From assembly GCF_018100785.1 (NCBI RefSeq), contig NZ_JAGJEC010000001.1:186001-250000 (forward strand): DNA of 64,000 nucleotides. The letters are read 5' to 3'. Made by a program: the position numbers and the translations under genes. Origin of the DNA: Maribacter sp. MMG018. Its GTDB lineage: Bacteria > Bacteroidota > Bacteroidia > Flavobacteriales > Flavobacteriaceae. Below the pieces are notes generated by a model. That model searched no databases. It was not told where the DNA came from and was given only the letters and a program-made list of their open reading frames with translations. This document shows positions 43,401-52,022 of this stretch, piece after piece; position 1 is the first letter of the stretch; each line of letters starts with the position of its first letter.

Positions 43401-44205
43401 ATGCCCCCGAAGTTTTTCTAAGAATATTTATAAACGTTCCCAACACCGGCACCGGCACCGGCAACTCTTTCGGATAAAATTGTTTTCTTAATGAATATTG
43501 CCCCCCATGAATACCATAGCTGCTCATAGGGTGATGCATTGCTATAATGGTGGTTTTTTCGCGATGGTCCTTTATGGCATCTTCCAGTTCCAAAAAAAAT
43601 CTTTCCCTACTCTTAATATCACATTTATCGTTTATACCCGGTTTTTTGTTCCAATTGGTCAAATACCATTCTGTATCCAACACAATAATAGCTACATCGT
43701 CATTAACCTCCACCACATCAATGGGACAACCGTTTTTGGGCAAAAAGGCATCTTTATCGTCCAGTATTTTTTGCACATACTTTTGTTCTCTCTTAAGGCC
43801 TTCCAAACCATCGGTATACCAATCGTGATTACCAGGAATAAACAATTTTGCCCCCTTAAAATCGGTCAATGTATTCAATTGCGCATCTAAATGGTTCTTG
43901 GCGGTCAGATAGGCCACCGTAGAATCTTTGGGGTCTGGAAAACCGGCCGGGTAAATATTATCCCCAAGAAATATAACCGTACTGTTTTTGGCCGCCCTAT
44001 CAAGTCTTTTCTTAAAACTCTTTAAAACGGGGTTCATATCGCCCATAGGGGAAAGTCCTGCATCCCCGATAAGATAAAAGGTATGCGACACTTCTTTTTC
44101 ACTAACGACGTCACTGGCATCGTTCATATCCGCGTATTTACTTTTGTACGTCGCACATCCAGTAAAAAACAAGATTAACAAAATATAGGCATAATATTTT
44201 TTCAT
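40495..44205 (-). CDS. Metallophosphoesterase/outer-membrane barrel fusion with a kinase-like middle
   Basis: A 1236-residue lipoprotein (signal LILFFTGC, Cys17) of at least three parts. Residues 40-330 are a calcineurin-like phosphoesterase with all metal motifs: GDAG, LGDNIY, GNHDWY, MHHPMSS and SGHEHT. Residues about 445-660 contain an order of motifs resembling an atypical kinase (Gly-rich stretch, Lys470 in VMRALKK, hinge-like LYMIEEHAG, IIGDWDRHVDQW at 606-617 and PRDRDQVF at 634-641). About 870-1236 are repeated amphipathic strands with long loops ending in RFTFGLGFAF, as in BamA/D15-type barrels with a terminal Phe. The phosphoesterase and barrel are confident; the kinase part is inference. 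Confidence 0.75.
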   Translation of the reverse strand: MKKYYAYILLILFFTGCATYKSKYADMNDASDVVSEKEVSHTFYLIGDAGLSPMGDMNPVLKSFKKRLDRAAKNSTVIFLGDNIYPAGFPDPKDSTVAYLTAKNHLDAQLNTLTDFKGAKLFIPGNHDWYTDGLEGLKREQKYVQKILDDKDAFLPKNGCPIDVVEVNDDVAIIVLDTEWYLTNWNKKPGINDKCDIKSRERFFLELEDAIKDHREKTTIIAMHHPMSSYGIHGGQYSLRKQFYPKELPVPVPVLGTFINILRKTSGASTEDLQNKRYLELIKRVTTLAQSSEKIVFASGHEHTLQYIVENNIPQIVSGAGSKEGSTRLLNGSRFSTGKRGYAILEVYKDGSSRVRFYGINEKGEEVFLFTSEVLPPDTQESDRVYPDHFPDKVKASVYSKEEVDKTGFFKAVWGDRYRKYYGTEVMAPVVLLDTLYGGLKPVKKGGGHQSKSLRLRDASGKEYVMRALKKSAELYLQSMAFKDQYVLEDLKETYTQELLEDFYTGSHPYAPFTVGKLSDAVGIYHTNPILYYVPKQKALGNYNDVFGDELYMIEEHAGDGHGDLESFGYSNELKSSNAMLENLRDDEKYGVDAQAYIRARLFDMIIGDWDRHVDQWRWAEFKENKKVIYRPVPRDRDQVFSKMGDGLLMGVATRIIPGLRLMEGFKEEIRSVKGFNSSPKTYALDLALLSQTTKEEWMEQASFLRENLNEQAIDEALKMFPEEVRDESVGEIKRILLARASHIEETANEYFDILNKFATVIGTDKDDWFEVTRLDNQRTEVKAYRIIKGEKKRQFFNKVFYTSNTKEIWIYGLDDDDVFEVNNDEGYKGMKVRIIGGQNNDVYTIENGKGVVVYDYKSKKNTFNKVDRAKVRLTDDYSVNTYDPLNVRSSVNQALPTIGFNPDDGIKIGFLNTYTYNGFRQNPFTQQHTLKAAYYFATSGVELEYKGEFANLFENWNLEFKSRFTTPNFAINFFGYGNSTENNDDELGMDYNRVRIQNFEVSPSLVWRSPMGAKFRTGISYETIEVEETDNRFVNIFYQENGAETVNSFVGVHGGYTYKNYDNTGFPTLGMATSIEVGYKSNTNGEGNSFGYFVPSISFDYKLVPNGRLVLATKWKGHLNIGNGYEFYQAASIGGIDGLRGYRNQRFTGKSAYYQNTDIRYSLRRMKTRILPTSMGLFAGFDYGKVWSPAIESNQWHTSYGGGFFVNGSDIISVNLALFNSVDGARFTFGLGFAF

Positions 44206-44260
44206 GTAAATGTCCTAGTATTCAAAATTTCGTAATTTGGTCTTTCTAACCCATTTTCCC

Positions 44261-45481
44261 ATGCCTGATATTCTTCAGAATACCGAAAACTATGTAGTAG
44301 AACTTCTATCGGAAAGACTTAGTCCCGACTATTTATACCACAATCTGAGGCATACTCAGCGAGTCGTCAAAAGTACTAAAGAATTATCTAATGCATACGA
44401 GTTGTCGGAACAGGAATCGGAAGCCTTACAATTGGCCGCTTGGCTGCACGATACCGGTTATATCAAGGGACCTAAAAACCATGAAAAAAACAGTTGTGAA
44501 ATTGCCACTTCGTTTTTAACGGAACAGGAATACGACCCTAAGTTGATCGCCAAGGTAAACGAATGTATTATGGCAACGGCCAAAGATGCCCAACCAGATA
44601 CACTACATGAAAAAATACTTAGAGATGCGGACGCCTCGCACTTTGCCCAAAAAAGTTATTTAGAAACCTCCGATTTCTTACGCGAAGAACTGCGTTTATT
44701 AAATATAGCCGATTACAGCCAAAAAGAATGGATCAACATTAATATTAAAGTGTTGGGAACCCAACATAGATATTATACGGATTATGCGAAAGAAAATTGG
44801 CAAAAGGAGAAGGAAAAGAATATAAAAAGACTGATCAAAGAGAAAAAGAACATTAAACAAATAGAAAAAAAGGAGGCCTTAAAGGCTAAATATAAAAGTG
44901 AAAGTCCGGACCGGGGCATTCAGACCTTGTTCAGGGTCACCCTTAAAAACCATATTACCTTAAGTGATATTGCCGATACCAAGGCGAACATTCTTTTATC
45001 CGTTAATGCCATTATCATCTCTTTGGCACTGTCCAACCTTATTCCAAAATTGGACAACCCATCAAACGACTATCTGATCTACCCTACGGTAATTTTTGTA
45101 ATGTTCAGTGTAATATCAATGGTCTTGGCCGTACTAGCGACCAGACCCAATGTAACTAGTGGAGAGTTTACAAAAGAGGATGTAAAACAGAAAAAGGTCA
45201 ACCTGCTCTTTTTTGGCAATTTTCATAAAATGAGCTTATCGGATTACCAATGGGCGATAGACGAGTTAATTTCCGATAAAGATTATATATATACCTCGTT
45301 AACCAAAGACCTATATTATCTAGGACTTGTACTGAACAGAAAATATAGATTGTTACGATGGACTTACACCATATTCATGATCGGAATGGTGATTTCGGTA
45401 ATCGCTTTCGCCGTATCCTTTAAACTGTACGGTGCCGACAGACAAGTGGAATCGCTAATATCTCAGCTATTATTCTTTTAA
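44261..45481 (+). CDS. HD-domain phosphohydrolase fused to a PycTM (Pycsar effector-type) membrane domain
   Basis: A 406-residue protein. The N-terminal HD domain (about 1-165) has the metal residues His31 in YHNLRHTQRV, His63-Asp64 in AWLHDTGY, and Asp122/124 in LRDADASHF. A charged coiled linker (about 170-215, Lys/Glu-rich) leads to a membrane domain with two TM hairpin segments (about 245-290) and one near the end (about 370-395). It contains LSDIADTKANILLSVNAIII, a block typical of PycTM (DUF5706) effectors, which in Pycsar defence disrupt the membrane on sensing cCMP or cUMP. No pyrimidine cyclase gene is adjacent. I chose the ATG at 44261; a TTG at 44237 is the other option. Confidence 0.75.
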   Translation: MPDILQNTENYVVELLSERLSPDYLYHNLRHTQRVVKSTKELSNAYELSEQESEALQLAAWLHDTGYIKGPKNHEKNSCEIATSFLTEQEYDPKLIAKVNECIMATAKDAQPDTLHEKILRDADASHFAQKSYLETSDFLREELRLLNIADYSQKEWININIKVLGTQHRYYTDYAKENWQKEKEKNIKRLIKEKKNIKQIEKKEALKAKYKSESPDRGIQTLFRVTLKNHITLSDIADTKANILLSVNAIIISLALSNLIPKLDNPSNDYLIYPTVIFVMFSVISMVLAVLATRPNVTSGEFTKEDVKQKKVNLLFFGNFHKMSLSDYQWAIDELISDKDYIYTSLTKDLYYLGLVLNRKYRLLRWTYTIFMIGMVISVIAFAVSFKLYGADRQVESLISQLLFF

Positions 45482-47845
45482 GGTTTCCATAAGGTCTTCA
45501 AAGGTATAGGTCTTTTCCTCTGCCCGATCAACCTTTTTATACAGAATATCGGCACGTATAGCCTTAAGACCAGACACACCCTGTAAGCCCTCGAGCTCAA
45601 CAATTTCTACCTTGCCAGTAAAATATCCTTTTGATTTTAAGAACTTGATATAACGCAGATACTCTAACTCATCCTTTTTCTGAGAATATACAATGGCCAT
45701 TTTACCTGGTTGGGTTAGCCGTTCGTTTGTACCTTTGATATATGATTTATCGATTCTTTTTTTGATAACCTCGTAACGGGCATTATAGGTGCCGTCCACA
45801 TCGAACCGTTTCTCATCCATTCGAAAACGAATCGATAGCGAAGTATTATAGACCAGTATCAATGAGGCCACATCTAGAGGCACCAGCAGTTCAGGTTTCA
45901 GTTTATAATGTGCATTTTCCATTTCGCACATTACCTGTAATTGCCATAAACGCAGATTGTTCAAGTAAATAGGGTCAAACCCCAGGTCACCCGCTATTGA
46001 GTTTCCTATATACATATTATGTTCTACGCCATCGGTCTTATATCGCTCAAAATAATGTGGAAACATGGCTTGCGCATCTCGCTGCTTTCTATCTATAAGT
46101 GCTGCCAACCGTTTATTGATCCTCATTACACTCTCATCATAATTTCTTCGGTGATCGTAATATGAATCCGTACCCTTATCTATAGAAGATTCATACTCCA
46201 TTACCAGATTTCTCAAATCAGGATCCATCTTTTTCAAATGTGAAAATATCGGATGGATCTCATCGGCTATAAAATCAAAAATGGATTGCTCGCTATTTGC
46301 GTGAAGAATGTCTTTAATATCTTCTATATGGTTATTGACCCTGAACATCAACTCTTCGTAAATGGGCAACTTCCTCTTTTGCCATGCATGGTCCAGCACC
46401 TTGTTGGCCGCAGAAAGCTGAATCATCAAATCTCGTTGAATGGCAGCGTTTCGGGCATTGGAAGAATTTTTTATATCTATCTGACCATATAAAGGATACA
46501 CATCTTCAAAAACAATTTCCCTAAAAGTTGGTTGTACCCCCTCAAGTTCATCCTTTATAAAACGTTTTGCCTCTTCTTGAAAACGCCAGTATACCGATTC
46601 ATGTACCGAAGTACATTCGTTTTGTATTATGGCATCAATAAGATTTTCTTCCTCTGTTTTTGAACGCAGAACGGCAGATACGATATAAGGCATTATATCT
46701 TCTAGCTTATTGGCATTGACACTGTTAAGTGCATTCTTTTCAGTGGACACCAGTTCTAATATACCCAGCAACTCATCGTTCTGGGCAATGGGGGCAAAAA
46801 TAGCGCTTTTGATACCCTGTTCTTTCAACCTCTTGTATAAAACGGTATCACATTTTTTTGTGTAATGTTCTACATCAGATATGGTAAAGTAATTATTATT
46901 CTTGAGCAATTTCTCGTAAGAATATCCACAAAGAATCTTTTTACAGCTTGCTGTTTCCTTATCCTTAAGGATAAAACTGTCCATACCTTCACCATAAACA
47001 GGCTCAAAACTATCGTTCTTTTCATTATAGGTCATAAAACCAGCTCTAAGATTGGCTTGGTTGAAAAAAGACCTAAAAGTATCTTGAAGACCTTCCATAA
47101 ACCCTTCATCGGCCCTTTTGTTACTGGCGATCAGGCTTGATTTTATTTCGGAAATCGAATGTTCTGTAGAAACATCGAACATATTAGAAATCACAAAACC
47201 TTTTGAGATAAAACTATTTGGCGGAATCTTCTCTTTCCACAAATCGATATTATCGAAATTGGCCAACAGTTCGTCCAAATCATCGGAGGTCAGTTCTTTT
47301 GCCTTATCGGTAGGTACAAGCTCTATAAAATCGGCGTTATATAAAATGCGATAATGTCTTATTACACCATTGGCGTCAGGTATATCGTAAAAAATGGGCC
47401 GTTTAAAATCTAAAGGAAAGCCATAATAGAAATTGAGTATCACGGCACAGGCCATTACATACATCTCATCATGCGGCATACTTCGCATTTCAGGAATAAA
47501 ATCTTTACCTCCGGCCTGCTCTAAAATTTTTTTAAACCGTCTCGATGAGTTAAAGATAACGTCGTTGTAAGGAAGCGAAGCCGCCTTAATTTCATTATCC
47601 GTAAGTACTTCCGAGAAAACATCCTGTAAAATAATCTGAATTACATCCTTGTGCTTCTCTAATAAAGAAGTGTCGGTAAACCCCTCACGAAGTTCTGGAT
47701 ATGGTGCTTGTGCAGCCAAAATACGACGGGCTTTACGGGCCAAGAACTCATCGTCACTTTTGGCCATAACCTCATACTTCTGCAACAACTTGTTAAAGCT
47801 AATAAGTTGCATCAATGGAAGCTCTTTACCTTTCTCTACTATCAT
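45470..47845 (-). CDS. Large GAF-domain protein of unknown function
   Basis: A 791-residue cytoplasmic protein with no signal or TM segments. A GAF-like sensor segment lies in about 265-400 (SFFNQANLRAGFMTYNE, IKSAIFAPIAQNDELLGILE, LVSTEKNALNSVNANKLED). The preceding 260 residues and the following 390 are helical and do not match domains I recognise. The C-terminal part has FDPIYLNNLRLWQLQVMCEM and a final small alpha/beta segment ending LMETLKE. Its end overlaps that of the HD-PycTM gene by 12 bases, convergent. I chose the ATG at 47845; a TTG two codons earlier adds nothing. A sensor or signalling role is only suggested by GAF. Confidence 0.65.
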   Translation of the reverse strand: MIVEKGKELPLMQLISFNKLLQKYEVMAKSDDEFLARKARRILAAQAPYPELREGFTDTSLLEKHKDVIQIILQDVFSEVLTDNEIKAASLPYNDVIFNSSRRFKKILEQAGGKDFIPEMRSMPHDEMYVMACAVILNFYYGFPLDFKRPIFYDIPDANGVIRHYRILYNADFIELVPTDKAKELTSDDLDELLANFDNIDLWKEKIPPNSFISKGFVISNMFDVSTEHSISEIKSSLIASNKRADEGFMEGLQDTFRSFFNQANLRAGFMTYNEKNDSFEPVYGEGMDSFILKDKETASCKKILCGYSYEKLLKNNNYFTISDVEHYTKKCDTVLYKRLKEQGIKSAIFAPIAQNDELLGILELVSTEKNALNSVNANKLEDIMPYIVSAVLRSKTEEENLIDAIIQNECTSVHESVYWRFQEEAKRFIKDELEGVQPTFREIVFEDVYPLYGQIDIKNSSNARNAAIQRDLMIQLSAANKVLDHAWQKRKLPIYEELMFRVNNHIEDIKDILHANSEQSIFDFIADEIHPIFSHLKKMDPDLRNLVMEYESSIDKGTDSYYDHRRNYDESVMRINKRLAALIDRKQRDAQAMFPHYFERYKTDGVEHNMYIGNSIAGDLGFDPIYLNNLRLWQLQVMCEMENAHYKLKPELLVPLDVASLILVYNTSLSIRFRMDEKRFDVDGTYNARYEVIKKRIDKSYIKGTNERLTQPGKMAIVYSQKKDELEYLRYIKFLKSKGYFTGKVEIVELEGLQGVSGLKAIRADILYKKVDRAEEKTYTFEDLMETLKE

Positions 47846-48059
47846 ACCCAATCTTGGTCGCGTTCTTGGGGGTAAAATTACAAAATAAATACGCTACGGG
47901 TAGTATAACACCTCTTTATACACCCTAGTTAATGCTCCTCTTACCGAATTGTTTCATACTGAGACTCTTTTAATATCGTATTGCAAAACCCATCAGAACG
48001 TATTTCTTTCAGGGTTGCGAATAACTGTTTAAATTAGCGTACACGTTTCAATCAAAAAT

Positions 48060-48959
48060 ATGTCATCGTCCCAAAGGTTATCTAGAGCATACAAAAATGC
48101 CAAAAAAGTTATGTTCGACGACCACTCAAAGTTTATACTATTCAGTGATTGTCATAGGGGCGATAATAGTTTTGCCGATGAATTCGCCAACAACAGAAAC
48201 ATCTATTTTCATGCCCTGAACTATTACTACAACGAAGGTTTTGATTATTGTGAACTAGGTGACGGTGATGAATTATGGGAGAACATGAACTTTGAATCCA
48301 TATTCGAGGCCCACAAAAACATTTACCAATTGTTGCGCAAGTTTCATCTAGAGAAACGACTTCATATGATTTGGGGCAATCATGATATGGTATATAAAGA
48401 CAAGGCATATGTAGAAAAAAACCTGTCCAGTTATTTCGAACCTATAGACAATACCGATAAAGAACTTTTTGAGGACATCACCTACACAGAAGCTATTATA
48501 TTAAAGCATGCACATACCCAACAAGAAATTTTTCTGACCCATGGCCACCAGGCCGATTGGTGGAACTACACCTTCTGGCGATTGGGAAGGTTTCTGGTCA
48601 GGGTACTTTGGAAACCGCTACAAGTATGGGGCATTGCAGACCCTACGAGTCCTGCCAAAAATTATAAGGAACTTATAAAAATGGAACGTAGGATCAAAAA
48701 ATGGATACTAAAAAACAACCTGTTGATCACTATCGTAGGGCATACTCACCGACCTCGATTTCCAGAACCTGGAGATATCCCCCTATTTAACGACGGTAGC
48801 TGTGTACACCCTCGAAGCATTACCGGTATTGAAATTGAGAACGGTCAAATCTCCCTTATTAAATGGCATATAGATACTACTACCGATGGCACTTTAAAAG
48901 TGGTAAGGGTATTATTGGAAGGCCCAGAAAAACTATCCGATTATAAGCCAAAACCATAG
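48060..48959 (+). CDS. Cytoplasmic calcineurin-like metallophosphoesterase
   Basis: A 299-residue phosphoesterase with the five expected metal-binding motifs: FSDCHRGDNSFADEF, CELGDGDELWEN, IWGNHDMV, LTHGHQADWWN and VGHTHRPRF. It is related to LpxH-like and YfcE-type enzymes but lacks a signal peptide or known C-terminal domain. Substrate is unknown. It is divergent from the GAF gene; the 214 bases between them contain no feature I could support beyond A/T-rich sequence. Confidence 0.82.
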   Translation: MSSSQRLSRAYKNAKKVMFDDHSKFILFSDCHRGDNSFADEFANNRNIYFHALNYYYNEGFDYCELGDGDELWENMNFESIFEAHKNIYQLLRKFHLEKRLHMIWGNHDMVYKDKAYVEKNLSSYFEPIDNTDKELFEDITYTEAIILKHAHTQQEIFLTHGHQADWWNYTFWRLGRFLVRVLWKPLQVWGIADPTSPAKNYKELIKMERRIKKWILKNNLLITIVGHTHRPRFPEPGDIPLFNDGSCVHPRSITGIEIENGQISLIKWHIDTTTDGTLKVVRVLLEGPEKLSDYKPKP

Positions 48960-49115
48960 CAGGGCTTCGTATTTTAAACAATGGCTACCAAAGCCATGGC
49001 CCTACAAAAGAGCCTATTTTTCTACATTATTAAAATCGTAAAAAATAATTCACGGCGTTACGAATCTGTAAATTATGGTATATTTAAAGTTCTATTTTAA
49101 TACAACCAAAACCAT

Positions 49116-50432
49116 ATGCCACTTTTTATCGTAATCGTAGGAATTCTCCTTTTGTTCCTTTTAGTCGCAAAGTTCAAACTCAATGGCTTTATCGCTTTTA
49201 TTCTTGTTTCCCTTTTTGTTGGAATAGCGGAAGGAATGGAGCCCGTAGCCGTAGTGGAATCCATACAGAAAGGAATCGGGAACATCTTGGGTTTTCTTGT
49301 ACTTATTTTAGGACTTGGGGCCATGTTAGGAAAATTGGTTGCCGAGAGTGGAGCCGCACAAAGAATTACGACCAAACTTGTTGAGAAGTTCGGTAAAAAA
49401 AATATTCAGTGGGCCGTGGTCTTAACAGGCTTTATAGTGGGCATCCCTATGTTCTATTCGGTCGGTTTCGTAATCTTGGTACCTTTGGTCTTCACCATTG
49501 CAGCAGCAACCGGCCTACCGTTACTCTATGTTGGGCTTCCTATGCTGGCCTCACTGTCGGTTACCCACGGTTACCTTCCTCCCCATCCGGCCCCCACGGC
49601 AATTGCCTCTACCTTTAATGCCGACATCAGCAAAACATTGCTCTACGGAATCATCGTAGCCATCCCTGCCATTATCGTAGCCGGACCGTTATTGTCCAGA
49701 ACCATGAAAAACATAAAGGCATCCCCCTTAAAAGAATTTCTAAATCCTAAAATTTTAAAAGATGAGGAAATGCCAGGAACGAGCATTAGCATTTTTACCG
49801 CCCTGTTACCGGTAATTCTTATGGCCATTGCCGCAGCAGCAGAGCTGTTTCTACCCGAAGGTTCTTTGATAAAAACAATTTTGGTCTTTGCAGGTAATCC
49901 TGTTATGGCCATGCTCATATCTGTACTGGTAGCCATTTATACGTTAGGGCTGGCACGCGGAAAAAAAATGAAAGAAGTTATGGATACGGTTGCCGGTGCC
50001 GTTACCGGTATCACCATGGTACTTCTTATAATAGCCGGTGCCGGTGCCTTAAAACAGGTATTAATAGACAGCGGTGTAAGCATCTACATAGGTGAAGCCT
50101 TAAAAGATTCCTCTATTTCACCTCTTGTATTGGCATGGTTGATCGCTACCATTATAAGGGTTTGCGTTGGATCTGCCACAGTTGCGGGCCTTACCGCTGC
50201 CGGTATTGTGCTTCCCCTTATAGAGGGTACAGGTGCCAGTGCAGAATTAATGGTACTCGCCATTGGTTCTGGCAGTTTAATGCTCTCACATGTAAACGAT
50301 AGTGGTTTTTGGTTATTTAAAGAGTACTTTAACCTATCTATAAAAGACACGCTGAAATCTTGGACCGTTATGGAAACTACAGTCGGTATTATGGGTTTAC
50401 TGGGTGTATTGGTATTGAATCAATTTATATAA
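49116..50432 (+). CDS. GntP-family gluconate/organic acid permease
   Basis: A 438-residue transporter with about twelve to fourteen TM helices. The GntP/GntT family blocks FNADISKTLLYGIIVAIPAI, LGLGAMLGKLVAESGAAQRI and GSGSLMLSHVNDSGFWLFKEY are present. Such proteins are proton symporters for gluconate, D-serine or related hydroxy and amino acids. The next three genes (RidA, D-threonine aldolase/D-serine dehydratase family, M19 dipeptidase) are within ten bases of each other, so the likely substrate here is a D-amino acid or dipeptide rather than gluconate. That is inference from context. Confidence 0.85.
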   Translation: MPLFIVIVGILLLFLLVAKFKLNGFIAFILVSLFVGIAEGMEPVAVVESIQKGIGNILGFLVLILGLGAMLGKLVAESGAAQRITTKLVEKFGKKNIQWAVVLTGFIVGIPMFYSVGFVILVPLVFTIAAATGLPLLYVGLPMLASLSVTHGYLPPHPAPTAIASTFNADISKTLLYGIIVAIPAIIVAGPLLSRTMKNIKASPLKEFLNPKILKDEEMPGTSISIFTALLPVILMAIAAAAELFLPEGSLIKTILVFAGNPVMAMLISVLVAIYTLGLARGKKMKEVMDTVAGAVTGITMVLLIIAGAGALKQVLIDSGVSIYIGEALKDSSISPLVLAWLIATIIRVCVGSATVAGLTAAGIVLPLIEGTGASAELMVLAIGSGSLMLSHVNDSGFWLFKEYFNLSIKDTLKSWTVMETTVGIMGLLGVLVLNQFI

Positions 50433-50441
50433 AAACATTAC

Positions 50442-50903
50442 ATGAAAGCTTCTGAAAAAATAAAGGAACTGGGCCTACAATTACCTCCCGCCCCTCCTCC
50501 TGCTGGTTTGTACCGGCCCATTCTAGTCATAGACAATTTTTTGTATGTTTCTGGTCAAGGCCCTGTACTAAAAGATGGATCTCTATATACGGGCCGGGTC
50601 GGGGACGATTTGGATTTATCTCAAGGAAAAACGGGTGCAAGACATGTAGCACTCACCATGTTGGCCACCATTACTACCCATTTTGGGGATGTGGACCGTA
50701 TAAAGCGATTGGTCAAAACATTGGGCATGGTAAATTGCACACCAGATTTTAAAGATCACCCATTGGTAATCAATGGTTTTAGCGAATTAATGTCCGATGT
50801 CTTCGGACCTGAAAACGGTGTAGGTGTAAGAAGCGCAGTGGGTATGATGCTTCCTGGAAATATTGCCGTAGAAATAGAGGCCATGTTTGAACTTCACAAA
50901 TAA
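50442..50903 (+). CDS. RidA family protein
   Basis: A 153-residue protein of the YjgF/YER057c/UK114 (RidA) family: LYVSGQGPV near residue 34 and the closing RSAVGMMLPGNIAVEIEAMF, where the Arg (near residue 129) is the catalytic residue expected in imine deaminases. RidA hydrolyses 2-aminoacrylate and related enamines released by PLP dehydratases. Its position between a transporter and a D-serine dehydratase-like gene fits clean-up of intermediates from D-amino-acid breakdown. It starts 9 bases after the permease stop. Confidence 0.87.
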   Translation: MKASEKIKELGLQLPPAPPPAGLYRPILVIDNFLYVSGQGPVLKDGSLYTGRVGDDLDLSQGKTGARHVALTMLATITTHFGDVDRIKRLVKTLGMVNCTPDFKDHPLVINGFSELMSDVFGPENGVGVRSAVGMMLPGNIAVEIEAMFELHK

Positions 50904-50908
50904 AAGAT

Positions 50909-52021
50909 ATGAATCATACGAACTGGTATCTATTAAACAATACCGAAGAAATAATCTCTCCCTCTCTATTGATCTATAAGGACAGGGTTATACATAATAT
51001 TGATACCATGGTGCGTATGGCCAACGGACCCGACAATTTAAGGCCGCATATTAAAACCCATAAAACCGCAGAGATCATACGCCTACAAATGGACCAAGGT
51101 ATTGACAAGTTTAAATGTGCCACCATAGCCGAGGCCGAACTTTTGGCCGTTTGCAAAGCTCCCGATGTTTTATTGGCCATGCAGCCCGTAGGGGCTAACA
51201 TGAACAGGTTTGTATCATTGATCAAAAAATTTCCAGACGTTCACTTTTCGGCTTTAACGGATAATATAGAAACCGCTGATCTGCTGGGCGACCTAGGCAC
51301 GCAGAACCGTCTAAAGTTACATTTGTACATCGATTTAAACGTGGGTATGAACAGAACTGGAATACCTGCAAACGATGAAGCCCTAAACTTATACAAACAC
51401 ATTGCCGACCACCCTTCTCTAGAAATCGAAGGATTGCACGCTTATGACGGACACCTGAGAAACCCAGATCCCGAAGCCAGAAAAAAAGATTGTGACGAGG
51501 CTTTTGAAAAGGTATTGAGTTTAAGGGACCGTATTCTACAAGAAAGTTTACCGACCCCTAAAATAATTGCGGGAGGATCACCTACTTTTCCCTATCACTG
51601 CAAACGCGAGAATGTAATCGCCAGTCCGGGCACTACCCTACTTTGGGATACCGGTTATGGTAATTTATTTCCCGAAATGGATTTTCTTCCTGCGGCAGTT
51701 TTGTTTACCAGGGTCATTAGCAAACCAAAGGCGGGGATTCTATGCTTTGACCTGGGACATAAATCCATAGCCCCTGAAATGCCCTTTCCCCGCGTAGATT
51801 TCCTGAGTTTGGAGCATGGTAAACAGCTTAGCCAATCTGAAGAACATTTGGTCGTAGAATATGACGATCTAAAAGCAGAAAAGGTAGGCGCCGAGCACTA
51901 TGCCATACCTAAACATATTTGTCCTACGGTGGCCAAATATGACGAACTATTGGTCGTAGAAAACGGAAACATTACAGACCATTGGAAAGTAGTGGCCCGT
52001 AGCAACAAAATCACTATTTAA
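50909..52021 (+). CDS. D-threonine aldolase / D-serine dehydratase family PLP enzyme
   Basis: A 370-residue fold-type III PLP enzyme. The PLP lysine is expected at Lys49 in RPHIKTHKTAE, and the C-terminal metal site is expected at His336 and Cys338 in PKHICPTVAKYD, as in metal-dependent D-threonine aldolases and eukaryotic-type D-serine dehydratases. Further family blocks: YIDLNVGMNRTGIP, ASPGTTLLWDTGYG and CFDLGHKSIAPE. It should act on D-beta-hydroxy amino acids such as D-threonine or D-serine. The exact reaction is not decided by these motifs. Confidence 0.85.
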   Translation: MNHTNWYLLNNTEEIISPSLLIYKDRVIHNIDTMVRMANGPDNLRPHIKTHKTAEIIRLQMDQGIDKFKCATIAEAELLAVCKAPDVLLAMQPVGANMNRFVSLIKKFPDVHFSALTDNIETADLLGDLGTQNRLKLHLYIDLNVGMNRTGIPANDEALNLYKHIADHPSLEIEGLHAYDGHLRNPDPEARKKDCDEAFEKVLSLRDRILQESLPTPKIIAGGSPTFPYHCKRENVIASPGTTLLWDTGYGNLFPEMDFLPAAVLFTRVISKPKAGILCFDLGHKSIAPEMPFPRVDFLSLEHGKQLSQSEEHLVVEYDDLKAEKVGAEHYAIPKHICPTVAKYDELLVVENGNITDHWKVVARSNKITI

Positions 52022-52022
52022 G

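Noticed and set aside
43445..43470. Short tandem repeat of CACCGG
   Set aside because: It encodes Pro-Val-Pro-Val in the phosphoesterase fusion; only three to four units, no sign of a regulatory repeat.
44261..48959. A complete Pycsar or CBASS-like defence locus
   Set aside because: No nucleotide cyclase or CD-NTase motif was found in any neighbouring protein, and there are no other defence genes or mobile element borders, so only the effector-like domain is reported.
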